Source: Pseudomonadota bacterium (lineage in GTDB: Bacteria > Pseudomonadota > Alphaproteobacteria > SMXQ01). From it: 6,503 nucleotides of DNA. The DNA is taken from positions 1-6,503 of the forward strand of contig JADFPK010000104.1 in assembly GCA_022562375.1 (NCBI GenBank), given 5' to 3'. Within the stretch, counting starts at the first letter, position 1. The number at the start of each line of letters is the position of its first letter. Positions 1-5,602 of this stretch are shown piece by piece. The position numbers and the translations under genes were made by a program. The notes under the pieces are model-generated. The model worked only from the letters and a program-made list of their open reading frames with translations. It had not been told where the DNA came from and did not search any database.

Positions 1-1
1 C

Positions 2-217
2 GTCGACGAGCCGATCCGGGCGACCCGCTGCATGCCGGGATCGCCGAAGGGCTGTACCGGGGACACCAGCCGGTGCATGACCCACGATCTCTGGGAGGAA
101 CTCGGCAATCACATCCACCTGTTCCTCTCCTCGGTGACCCTCGATGATGTCTGCGAGAAGCGCGTCCTTGGCATGTCCGGCGTGATTTACCGCAAGGCCT
201 TGATGGCCGCGGAATAG
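2..217 (+). CDS. iscR: IscR-type Rrf2 family Fe-S regulator, C-terminal part
   Basis: This is the last 71 codons of a gene whose start lies before the window. In the frame beginning at base 2 it shows the C-terminal signature of IscR-like Rrf2 regulators: three cysteines at fragment residues 10, 18 and 25 (C-x7-C-x6-C), then x2-His at residue 28, followed by THDLWEELG. In IscR the three Cys and a His hold a [2Fe-2S] cluster, and the cluster state sets DNA binding and repression of Fe-S assembly genes. The Cys spacing is slightly wider than the C-x5-C-x5-C of E. coli IscR. The DNA-binding winged helix is outside the window. The stop is 19 nt before the next gene, a cysteine desulfurase, which is the expected order for an isc operon that iscR itself would regulate. 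Another Fe-S Rrf2 member is possible, but context favours IscR. Confidence 0.85.
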   Translation, partial: VDEPIRATRCMPGSPKGCTGDTSRCMTHDLWEELGNHIHLFLSSVTLDDVCEKRVLGMSGVIYRKALMAAE

Positions 218-236
218 TCGAGTCGCCTCCGCCGGC

Positions 237-1391
237 ATGAAACACGCCGTTTACATGGATTACAACGCAACGGCGCCGCTCCGGCCCGCCGTCGGCGATG
301 CCATGAATGAGGCTTTGGCGATCACCGGCAACCCTTCGTCCGTGCATCGCTTCGGCCGCCTGGCCCGGCGCGTCATCGAGGAGGCCCGGAGGCAAGTGGC
401 GTCCCTCGTCGGCGCCGAGGCGAACGAGGTCATCTTCACCTCGGGCGGCACCGAGGCCAACAACCTGGCGCTTGGCTCGTTCGATGGCGCCGGCATCGTC
501 GTCTCGGCGGCCGAGCATGATTCCGTGCTTGGCGCCGCGCGAATGGCCACCATCGCGCCGGTCGACGGCCACGGCGTCCTCGATCTCGAGGCCCTGGAAC
601 GCATTCTCCAGGAAAACCCGCCCCAGGAAAACCTGAATTCGCCGCCGGCGGCGCTGGTATCGGTGATGTTGGCGAACAACGAGACCGGCGTCATCGGCCC
701 GGTGGCGGCGGCGGCCGAGATCGCCCACGCCAACGGCGCACTCTTGCATTGCGACGCGGTCCAGGCGCCGGGCCGGATCGCCATCGACATGGCGTCGCTT
801 GGCGCCGACCTTCTGACCCTTTCGGCCCACAAGATGGGCGGGCCCCAGGGCGCCGGGGCGCTGGTGGCGCGGGGCGGCGTGACGGTCGTGCCGGCGCAGC
901 TCGGCGGCGGCCAGGAACGGGGCTTTCGGGCGGGCACGGAGAACGTCGCCGCCATCGCCGGTTTCGGCGCCGCCTGCGATCTCGCCCGTCGGGACATTGC
1001 CGATCAGGCCCACCTCGCCGCTTGGCGCGACGATCTGGAGGCGCGCATCGGCGCCTGCGCGCCGGCGGCAAAGGTGTTCGGCGCCGGCGCCGAGCGCCTT
1101 GGGAATACCTCGTGCTTCACCATGCCGGGGGTCGCCAGTGAGACCCAGGTGATGGCGCTCGATCTCGCCGGCGTCGCGGTCAGCGCCGGCGCCGCCTGCT
1201 CTTCGGGCAAGGTCGGCGTCTCCCACGTGTTGAAGGCCATGGGCGCGACCGAGGCGGAGGCGTCGAGCGCCATCCGCGTCAGCCTCGGCTGGCGGAGCCG
1301 CGCCGGCGATATCGACCAATTGATCGAGGCTTGGCGCGCCCTTCATGCCCGCGCCGGGGCGGCGGCGGTCGCCGCTGCGCCGGCGGCCTGA
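237..1391 (+). CDS. NifS-like cysteine desulfurase (first of two)
   Basis: This is a 384-residue PLP-dependent class V aminotransferase-fold enzyme, expected to remove sulfur from L-cysteine as an enzyme persulfide and release alanine. Visible landmarks are YMDYNATAP near residue 6, TSGGTEANN at 68-76, His94 (stacks on PLP), NNET at 147-150, Asp173 and Gln176, the PLP lysine Lys199 in SAHK, RAGTEN at 231-236, the catalytic loop GAACSSG with Cys321, and Arg347 for substrate carboxylate binding. All key residues are present, so it should be active. The Cys loop differs from the CTSASLEPS form of the next gene, so this is a distinct paralogue, not a copy. The C-terminus ends in an alanine-rich tail from about residue 372. 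The ATG at 237 is chosen because homologues start just before the VY-DYNATAP motif; its Shine-Dalgarno is weak, suggesting translation continues from iscR. It is 19 nt after iscR and 17 nt before iscS. The exact substrate partner cannot be read from the sequence. Confidence 0.9.
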   Translation: MKHAVYMDYNATAPLRPAVGDAMNEALAITGNPSSVHRFGRLARRVIEEARRQVASLVGAEANEVIFTSGGTEANNLALGSFDGAGIVVSAAEHDSVLGAARMATIAPVDGHGVLDLEALERILQENPPQENLNSPPAALVSVMLANNETGVIGPVAAAAEIAHANGALLHCDAVQAPGRIAIDMASLGADLLTLSAHKMGGPQGAGALVARGGVTVVPAQLGGGQERGFRAGTENVAAIAGFGAACDLARRDIADQAHLAAWRDDLEARIGACAPAAKVFGAGAERLGNTSCFTMPGVASETQVMALDLAGVAVSAGAACSSGKVGVSHVLKAMGATEAEASSAIRVSLGWRSRAGDIDQLIEAWRALHARAGAAAVAAAPAA

Positions 1392-1408
1392 GAGAGCGGG
1401 ATGCGGCC

Positions 1409-2614
1409 ATGACCGAACAGCCCCGCGCCGGAACGGAAGCGGTCAAGACGCCGGTTTATCTCGACTATCAGGCAACTACGCCGGTGGACGGGCGGGTGCT
1501 TGACGCCATGCTCCCTTATCTCTCGGAGAAGTTCGGCAATCCCCATTCGCGCAGCCACGCCTTCGGCTGGGAAGCGGAAGAGGCGGTGGAGGTGGCGCGG
1601 GAGCAGATCGCCGCGATCATCGGCGCCGACCCCAAGGAGGTGATCTTCACCTCGGGCGCGACCGAGTCGAACAACCTGGCGATCAAGGGCGTGGGCCATT
1701 TCTACAAGGCCAGGAAGGACCATGTGATCACCTGCGTCACCGAGCACAAATGCGTGCTCGAGAGCTGCCGGACGCTCGAGCGGGAGGGGTTCGAGGTTAC
1801 CTACCTGCCGGTGCGGCGGAACGGCCTTATCGATCTCGGCGAACTTTCCCGCGCCTTCACCGAGCGGACGGCGCTGGTCTCGATCATGGCGGTGAACAAC
1901 GAGATCGGCGTCATCCAGCCGCTCGCCGAGATCGGCGCGCTTTGCCGCGAACACGGCGCCTTCTTCCACACCGATGCCGCCCAGGCGATCGGCAGGATCG
2001 CCGTCGACGTCAACGAGATGGGCATCGATCTGATGAGTCTCACGGCGCACAAGGTTTACGGGCCGAAGGGCATCGGCGCGCTCTATGTGCGCCGGCGCCC
2101 GCGGGTGCGCCTGACGCCGCTTTTCGACGGCGGCGGGCAGGAGCGGGGCTTTCGTTCAGGCACCTTGCCGGCGCCGCTTTGCGTCGGCTTCGGCGAGGCC
2201 TGCCGGCTTGCCCGGCTGGAGATGGCCGATGAGGCGAAGCGCATCAGCGCGCTGAGGGACAGGCTCTATGACGGCATCACCAAGAGGCTCCCGGGCGTCG
2301 CGCTCAACGGCGATGCCATGACGCGTATCCCCGGCAACCTGAATTTGAGCTTCGGCCATGTCGATGCCGAAGCCCTGATGGCGTCCCTCAAGGCCGTGGC
2401 CGTCTCCTCCGGATCGGCCTGCACCTCGGCGTCGCTCGAGCCTTCCTTCGTGCTCAAGGCGCTTGGCGTCGAGGACCGGCTGGCCCATGCGTCGATCCGT
2501 TTCAGCCCCGGCCGCTTCACCACCGAAGCGGAAATCGACTTCGTCATCGAAGAGGTGGCGAGGGAGGTCGCCAAGCTGCGCGAATCGGACCCCCAGGGCC
2601 AGGCCGCCGAATGA
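1409..2614 (+). CDS. iscS: Cysteine desulfurase IscS
   Basis: This 401-residue enzyme closely resembles housekeeping IscS, the general sulfur donor for Fe-S clusters, tRNA thiolation and thiamin. Visible are [11 protein letters not shown] at 17-27, TSGATESNN at 81-89, His113, NNEIG at 163-167, Asp189 and Gln192, PLP lysine Lys215 in TAHK, GFRSGT at 247-252, the mobile loop [14 protein letters not shown] with catalytic Cys338, and Arg364 in [10 protein letters not shown]. The frame is open back to 1331, but ATG 1409 is preferred: it lies just downstream of the previous stop, has a purine-rich AGAGAG upstream, and gives the family length. It carries about 10 more N-terminal residues than E. coli IscS. 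The C-terminus is odd: after KLRESDP it ends within six residues, where IscS usually continues with an LWEM...W tail that contacts IscU. The next gene is fdx, with no iscU between. Confidence 0.9.
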   Translation: MTEQPRAGTEAVKTPVYLDYQATTPVDGRVLDAMLPYLSEKFGNPHSRSHAFGWEAEEAVEVAREQIAAIIGADPKEVIFTSGATESNNLAIKGVGHFYKARKDHVITCVTEHKCVLESCRTLEREGFEVTYLPVRRNGLIDLGELSRAFTERTALVSIMAVNNEIGVIQPLAEIGALCREHGAFFHTDAAQAIGRIAVDVNEMGIDLMSLTAHKVYGPKGIGALYVRRRPRVRLTPLFDGGGQERGFRSGTLPAPLCVGFGEACRLARLEMADEAKRISALRDRLYDGITKRLPGVALNGDAMTRIPGNLNLSFGHVDAEALMASLKAVAVSSGSACTSASLEPSFVLKALGVEDRLAHASIRFSPGRFTTEAEIDFVIEEVAREVAKLRESDPQGQAAE

Positions 2615-2657
2615 TCGCGGTGGTCGAAAGACGGCACGGATAGCGGAGCGGTTTTCG

Positions 2658-2993
2658 ATGCCGAGGATGACCTTCATCGATGCCGACGGCAACCGTCACG
2701 AGGTCGAGGCCCCGGTCGGGCTCTCCGTCCTCGAGATCGCCCATGACAACGACATCGACATCGAAGGGGCGTGCGAGGGCTCGCTGTCGTGTTCGACCTG
2801 TCATGTCGTCGTCAAGCTCGAGGATTACGAGCGCCTGGCGGAGCCTTCCGAGGACGAGGAGGACATGCTCGACCTCGCCTTCTGCCTGACCAAGACCTCC
2901 CGGCTCGGTTGCCAGATCATCATGTGCGAGGAGCTCGACGGCCTGACGGTGACGCTGCCGGCGGACACCCACAACTTCCTGCTCGATGATTAG
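2658..2993 (+). CDS. fdx: ISC-type [2Fe-2S] ferredoxin
   Basis: This encodes a 111-residue adrenodoxin-like ferredoxin, a cytoplasmic electron carrier that in ISC systems supplies electrons for cluster assembly on IscU. The cluster ligands are plain: Cys39, Cys45 and Cys48 (C-x5-C-x2-C, in [11 protein letters not shown]) and Cys85 in SRLGCQI. The acidic stretch [14 protein letters not shown] at about 62-75 is the partner-docking region of this family. Two further cysteines, Cys76 and Cys90, are not standard ligands; position 76 is often glycine in relatives. ATG 2658 is chosen over in-frame ATG 2667 because a GCGGAG purine stretch lies at a usable distance upstream, while 2667 has none; the difference is three residues. 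The gene follows iscS after 43 nt and precedes tenA by 8 nt, so it is almost certainly co-transcribed with both. In standard isc operons iscU, iscA, hscB and hscA would stand between iscS and fdx. Confidence 0.93.
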   Translation: MPRMTFIDADGNRHEVEAPVGLSVLEIAHDNDIDIEGACEGSLSCSTCHVVVKLEDYERLAEPSEDEEDMLDLAFCLTKTSRLGCQIIMCEELDGLTVTLPADTHNFLLDD

Positions 2994-3001
2994 AAATACC
3001 A

Positions 3002-3703
3002 GTGCTCTATTCCGAAACCTCTCTCTTCGCCCGGCTCAAGGCGGCGTGCAATGATGATTGGCGGGCCTATGTCGGGCACGCCTTCGTCAAGCGCCTGGCC
3101 GACGGCACCCTGCCCGAGGCCTGCTTCCGCCACTATCTCGGCCAGGATTACCTCTTCCTCATCCATCTCGCCCGGGCCTATGCGCTTGGCGCCTATAAGG
3201 CGGACACCCTCGCCGATATGCGCGAGGCCGCCGCCATGCTCACTTCCATCGTCGATGTCGAGATGGGGCTGCATGTCAAGTTCTGCTCGGGCTGGGGATG
3301 GACCGAGGCTGCGATGGCGGCGGTGCCGGAAGCGCCCGAGACCATGGCCTATACCCGCTACGTGCTGGAGCGGGGGACGAGCGGGGATATCCTCGATCTC
3401 CAGGTGGCGCTGGCCCCTTGCGTCATCGGCTACGCCGAGATCGGCGCCAACCTCAAGGCCGATGCGGACACCCGGATCGAGGGCAACCCCTATGGCGAAT
3501 GGATCGAGATGTACGCCGGGGAGGCGTATCAAGAGCTGGCGCGCGGCGAGGCCGCCCGGCTCGACCGTCTGGCGCTGGCGCGCGCCGGCATCGGCGCCGG
3601 GGCCGAGGCGCGTGAAGGGCGCTTCCCGAACCTCGCCGCCACCTTCCGCCAGGCGACGGTGCTCGAGGCCGCGTTCTGGGACATGGGCCTCGCCGCCGGC
3701 TGA
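3002..3703 (+). CDS. tenA: TenA family aminopyrimidine aminohydrolase (thiaminase II)
   Basis: This encodes a 233-residue all-helical TenA/Thi-4 family protein. TenA hydrolyses aminopyrimidine breakdown products of thiamin to give HMP for thiamin resynthesis. Matching spacing with B. subtilis TenA gives a complete-looking active site: Asp49 (Asp44), Tyr117 (Tyr112), nucleophile Cys140 (Cys135) in ALAPCVIGY, Tyr144 (Tyr139), Glu222 (Glu205) and Phe225 (Phe208). Tyr164 in NPYGEW probably matches Tyr163. Position 52 is Phe where B. subtilis has Tyr47, a mild change. The Cys makes this the TenA_C type, not the Cys-less TenA_E type. The start is GTG: an in-frame stop lies at 2987-2989 and no ATG occurs before the conserved region. 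The Shine-Dalgarno is poor, so translation is probably coupled to fdx, which ends 8 nt upstream. The family is confident; its reason for being in an isc operon is unclear. Confidence 0.9.
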   Translation: MLYSETSLFARLKAACNDDWRAYVGHAFVKRLADGTLPEACFRHYLGQDYLFLIHLARAYALGAYKADTLADMREAAAMLTSIVDVEMGLHVKFCSGWGWTEAAMAAVPEAPETMAYTRYVLERGTSGDILDLQVALAPCVIGYAEIGANLKADADTRIEGNPYGEWIEMYAGEAYQELARGEAARLDRLALARAGIGAGAEAREGRFPNLAATFRQATVLEAAFWDMGLAAG

Positions 3704-3773
3704 GGGCGCCGGCGGCGGTGGTTGCAAGGTGGCCGGGCCCGGCTTGTCGGGGATGGGATCGGGGTCTCAGTCC

Positions 3774-3969
3774 CTAAAAGTAGTAATCCCGGTTGGCGCC
3801 GTCGAAGCGCTTTTTCCGCATGCAGCAGCGTTTGAAATTTACGCCCGGAGCCGCAGGGGCAGGGGTCGTTTCTGCCCAGCTTCTCGATCAGTTCCTTATC
3901 GCCGTGGACGATGCGCGTACCGCGTTTGACCCGCGTTTCCGAGGGGAACGAAGCGCGGCGTTTGCTCAT
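3774..3969 (-). pseudogene. Small SEC-C motif protein, frameshifted within the motif
   Basis: On the - strand from ATG 3969 the frame reads [17 protein letters not shown]..., then [14 protein letters not shown], the first half of a SEC-C zinc-binding motif. At the AAATTTC run (+ strand 3834-3840) the motif breaks: the open frame continues as nonsense antisense to tenA. Skipping one base restores [19 protein letters not shown] followed directly by TAG at 3776-3774. The restored product is 64 residues with ligands Cys37, Cys39, Cys48 and Cys49 (C-x-C-x8-C-C) and a basic, aromatic tail, matching my memory of a small conserved alphaproteobacterial protein. SEC-C modules bind Zn and occur at the end of SecA, where they contact SecB, and in many small proteins of unknown role. 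The extra base could be a sequencing error, a real recent mutation or, less likely, a programmed +1 shift. The gene is convergent with tenA and divergent from mnmA. The Shine-Dalgarno just before 3969 is weak. Confidence 0.8.
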
Positions 3970-4021
3970 CGGTTCGAAAGGAGCGGTGATCCTCGAATTT
4001 TCCGTATCTGGTCATGACGCA

Positions 4022-4029
4022 CCTCCTTT
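4022..4029 (-). promoter_or_regulatory. Strong Shine-Dalgarno ahead of a minus-strand ATG at 4015
   Basis: On the - strand AAAGGAGG stands 6 nt before ATG 4015, the best ribosome binding site in the window. It opens a 39-codon frame (4015 to 3896) beginning [13 protein letters not shown], which overlaps the SEC-C start at 3969 in another frame. Either this is a short leader peptide, or ribosomes bound here serve the SEC-C gene, or another indel separates the two. Nothing identifies the short product. Confidence 0.4.
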
Positions 4030-4162
4030 CGACGGGCTTTCGGCGATGGGGCCGAGCCCTGCCAGATGGGGTCTTTTGGCCGCTTTGCAAGCCCTCTTGG
4101 GCCTCCTTGACGCCATTTGGTGGCACCGGATGCCGGAGAGGGCACCGCGCCGGCGCCGATGG

Positions 4163-4190
4163 TTGCAAGGCGGCCGGGACGGCCTATATT
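4163..4190 (+). promoter_or_regulatory. Sigma70-like promoter for mnmA
   Basis: TTGCAA (4163-4168) and TATATT (4185-4190) are separated by 16 nt, a near-consensus -35/-10 pair in otherwise very GC-rich sequence. Transcription would begin around 4197, which is exactly an in-frame ATG of the mnmA frame. This gives mnmA its own promoter, independent of the isc operon. Confidence 0.55.
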
Positions 4191-4298
4191 CGCTCCATGA
4201 TCTCGACCCGTGACATGACCGCCAACGAGGCCTCTTCGATGCCGCCGGATTCCCCGACCCTGACCGCGCCCGCCACCGCCGACCGCGAGGCCCGGCCG

Positions 4299-5426
4299 AT
4301 GGCTCACCGTTCGGTTTTCAATTCGCTCGGCATCGCCAAGGCCCCCGCCGACACCCGCGTCGTCGTCGCCATGTCGGGCGGCGTCGATTCTTCCGTGACC
4401 GCCGCGCTGCTGGTCGAGCAGGGCTACGAGGTCATCGGCATCACCTTGCAGCTTTACGATTACGGCGCCGCGCGCGCCAGGCCCGGGGCGTGCTGCGCCG
4501 GCGAGGACGTCTACGATGCTCGGCAGGTGGCGGAGCGGCTCTCCATCCCCCATTACGTGCTCGATTACCAATCCCGCTTCCGCGCCGAGGTCATCGACGA
4601 TTTCGCCGATGCCTATCTCCGCGGCGAGACCCCGATCCCTTGCATCCGCTGCAACCAGACCGTCAAGTTCCGCGATCTCCTGGCCACCGCGCGCGACCTC
4701 GGCGCCGACGCGCTGGCGACCGGGCATTACGTGCGGCGCGAGATCGGCCCGGCGGGGCCCGAGCTCCACCGCGCCGCCGATCCGGCCAGGGACCAGAGCT
4801 ATTTCCTCTTCACCACCACCGGGGCGCAGCTCGATCTGTTGCGCTTCCCGCTTGGCGCCATGGCGAGCAAGTCGGCGACCCGGGAACTGGCCGAACGCTT
4901 CGGCCTCGCCGTCGCCGAGAAGCCCGACAGCCAGGACATCTGTTTCGTTCCCGACGGCGATTATGCCGCCGTCATCGACAAGCTTCGGCCGGACGCCGTG
5001 CTACCGGGCGAGATCGTCGATCTTAGCGGCGCCGTGCTGGGGCGCCATGACGGCATCAGCCGCTACACCGTCGGCCAGCGCCGGGGTCTTGGCGTCGGCG
5101 GCGGCGATGCGCTCTATGTCGTCAGGCTCGAGCCCGAGAGCCGCCGCGTCGTCGTCGGGCCGAGGGCGGCGCTGGCCAAGACCCGGGTGGCGCTTTACGG
5201 CGTCAACTGGCTGGGTGACGGCGCGCTGCCCGAGGCCGGCTTCGCCTGCGCCGTCAAGCTGCGCTCGGCGCAAGACCCGGTGGCGGCCCTGCTCCATGGC
5301 GGGCCCGAGGGCACGGCGGAGGTGGTGCTGGATGAGCCCGAGCACGGCGTCGCGCCGGGCCAGGCCTGCGTCTTCTATGACGGCACCAGGGTCATGGGCG
5401 GCGGCTGGATCCGCGGCGCCGATTAG
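4299..5426 (+). CDS. mnmA: tRNA-specific 2-thiouridylase MnmA
   Basis: This encodes 375 residues from ATG 4299. MnmA activates U34 of tRNA Lys, Glu and Gln with ATP and inserts sulfur taken as persulfide from a cysteine desulfurase, directly or by a relay, making s2U. Visible are the PP-loop SGGVDSS at 26-32, the catalytic Cys118 in [10 protein letters not shown] (with a nearby Cys115), TGHY at 141-144, DQSYFL at 165-170, and the second catalytic Cys215 in DSQDICFV. The C-terminal beta-barrel domain follows, with VGQRRGLG at 258-265 and a normal end. The start is uncertain: 4299 has GAGG 8 nt upstream and lies just before the conserved FNSLG...[10 protein letters not shown], but the frame is open back to 4014, with ATGs at 4197, 4215 and 4239. 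Codons 4197-4298 have strong third-position GC (about 30 of 33), so an N-terminal extension is possible. Function is confident. Confidence 0.95.
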   Translation: MAHRSVFNSLGIAKAPADTRVVVAMSGGVDSSVTAALLVEQGYEVIGITLQLYDYGAARARPGACCAGEDVYDARQVAERLSIPHYVLDYQSRFRAEVIDDFADAYLRGETPIPCIRCNQTVKFRDLLATARDLGADALATGHYVRREIGPAGPELHRAADPARDQSYFLFTTTGAQLDLLRFPLGAMASKSATRELAERFGLAVAEKPDSQDICFVPDGDYAAVIDKLRPDAVLPGEIVDLSGAVLGRHDGISRYTVGQRRGLGVGGGDALYVVRLEPESRRVVVGPRAALAKTRVALYGVNWLGDGALPEAGFACAVKLRSAQDPVAALLHGGPEGTAEVVLDEPEHGVAPGQACVFYDGTRVMGGGWIRGAD

Positions 5427-5508
5427 CCCCCGGCGGCGCCGGCCCATGCCCCCGCGACGCCAGCTTTAGAGCCATCCGAACCGCCATCGCAGGACTTCCC
5501 GGCGGTCC

Positions 5509-5536
5509 TTGACAACGGGGCCGAATGGGCGATAAC
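5509..5536 (+). promoter_or_regulatory. Sigma70-like promoter for the halogenase gene
   Basis: A perfect TTGACA (5509-5514) is followed after 16 nt by GATAAC (5531-5536, 4 of 6 to TATAAT). Transcription would begin near 5543, leaving a leader of about 60 nt before ATG 5603. No operator or terminator is evident in the surrounding gap (5427-5602). Confidence 0.55.
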
Positions 5537-5591
5537 GGGGGGTCGGCGGGCGGCGCCGGGGGCGGCAAGAAAGCGACAAAAACGAGGGAGC

Positions 5592-5599
5592 GGGGAGAG
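5592..5599 (+). promoter_or_regulatory. Ribosome binding site of the halogenase gene
   Basis: GGGGAGAG lies 3 nt before ATG 5603, with its GGAG core 5 nt away. It supports 5603 as the start, and the FAD-binding strand begins within the first ten residues. Confidence 0.6.
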
Positions 5600-5602
5600 C
5601 GT

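Noticed and set aside
1331..1408. Upstream in-frame ATG for iscS at 1331
   Set aside because: It would overlap the previous gene by about 60 nt and add 26 Arg/Gly-rich residues not found in IscS. ATG 1409 gives the normal length and spacing.
2615..2657. Remnant of iscU or of the IscS tail between iscS and fdx
   Set aside because: All three forward frames in the 43-nt gap were read and none gives LWEM-like or IscU-like residues.
2990..3727. Minus-strand open frame of 245 codons covering tenA
   Set aside because: TenA has a complete active site on the + strand; the reverse frame shows no family features.
3732..3743. GCCGGGCCCGGC palindrome between tenA and the SEC-C gene as a terminator
   Set aside because: It is a perfect 12-nt palindrome but has no loop and no T-run on either strand, so there is no real support for an intrinsic terminator.
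3529..3773. Extension of the SEC-C frame to 146 residues, antisense to tenA
   Set aside because: It is reached only because of the one-base frameshift. The restored frame stops at 3774 with a conserved-looking ending, so the extension is an artefact.
3966..4769. Minus-strand open frame of 267 codons across the mnmA promoter and PP-loop region
   Set aside because: It is antisense to well-conserved MnmA sequence, is Gly/Ala/Arg-rich without any motif, and reflects GC-rich shadow coding.
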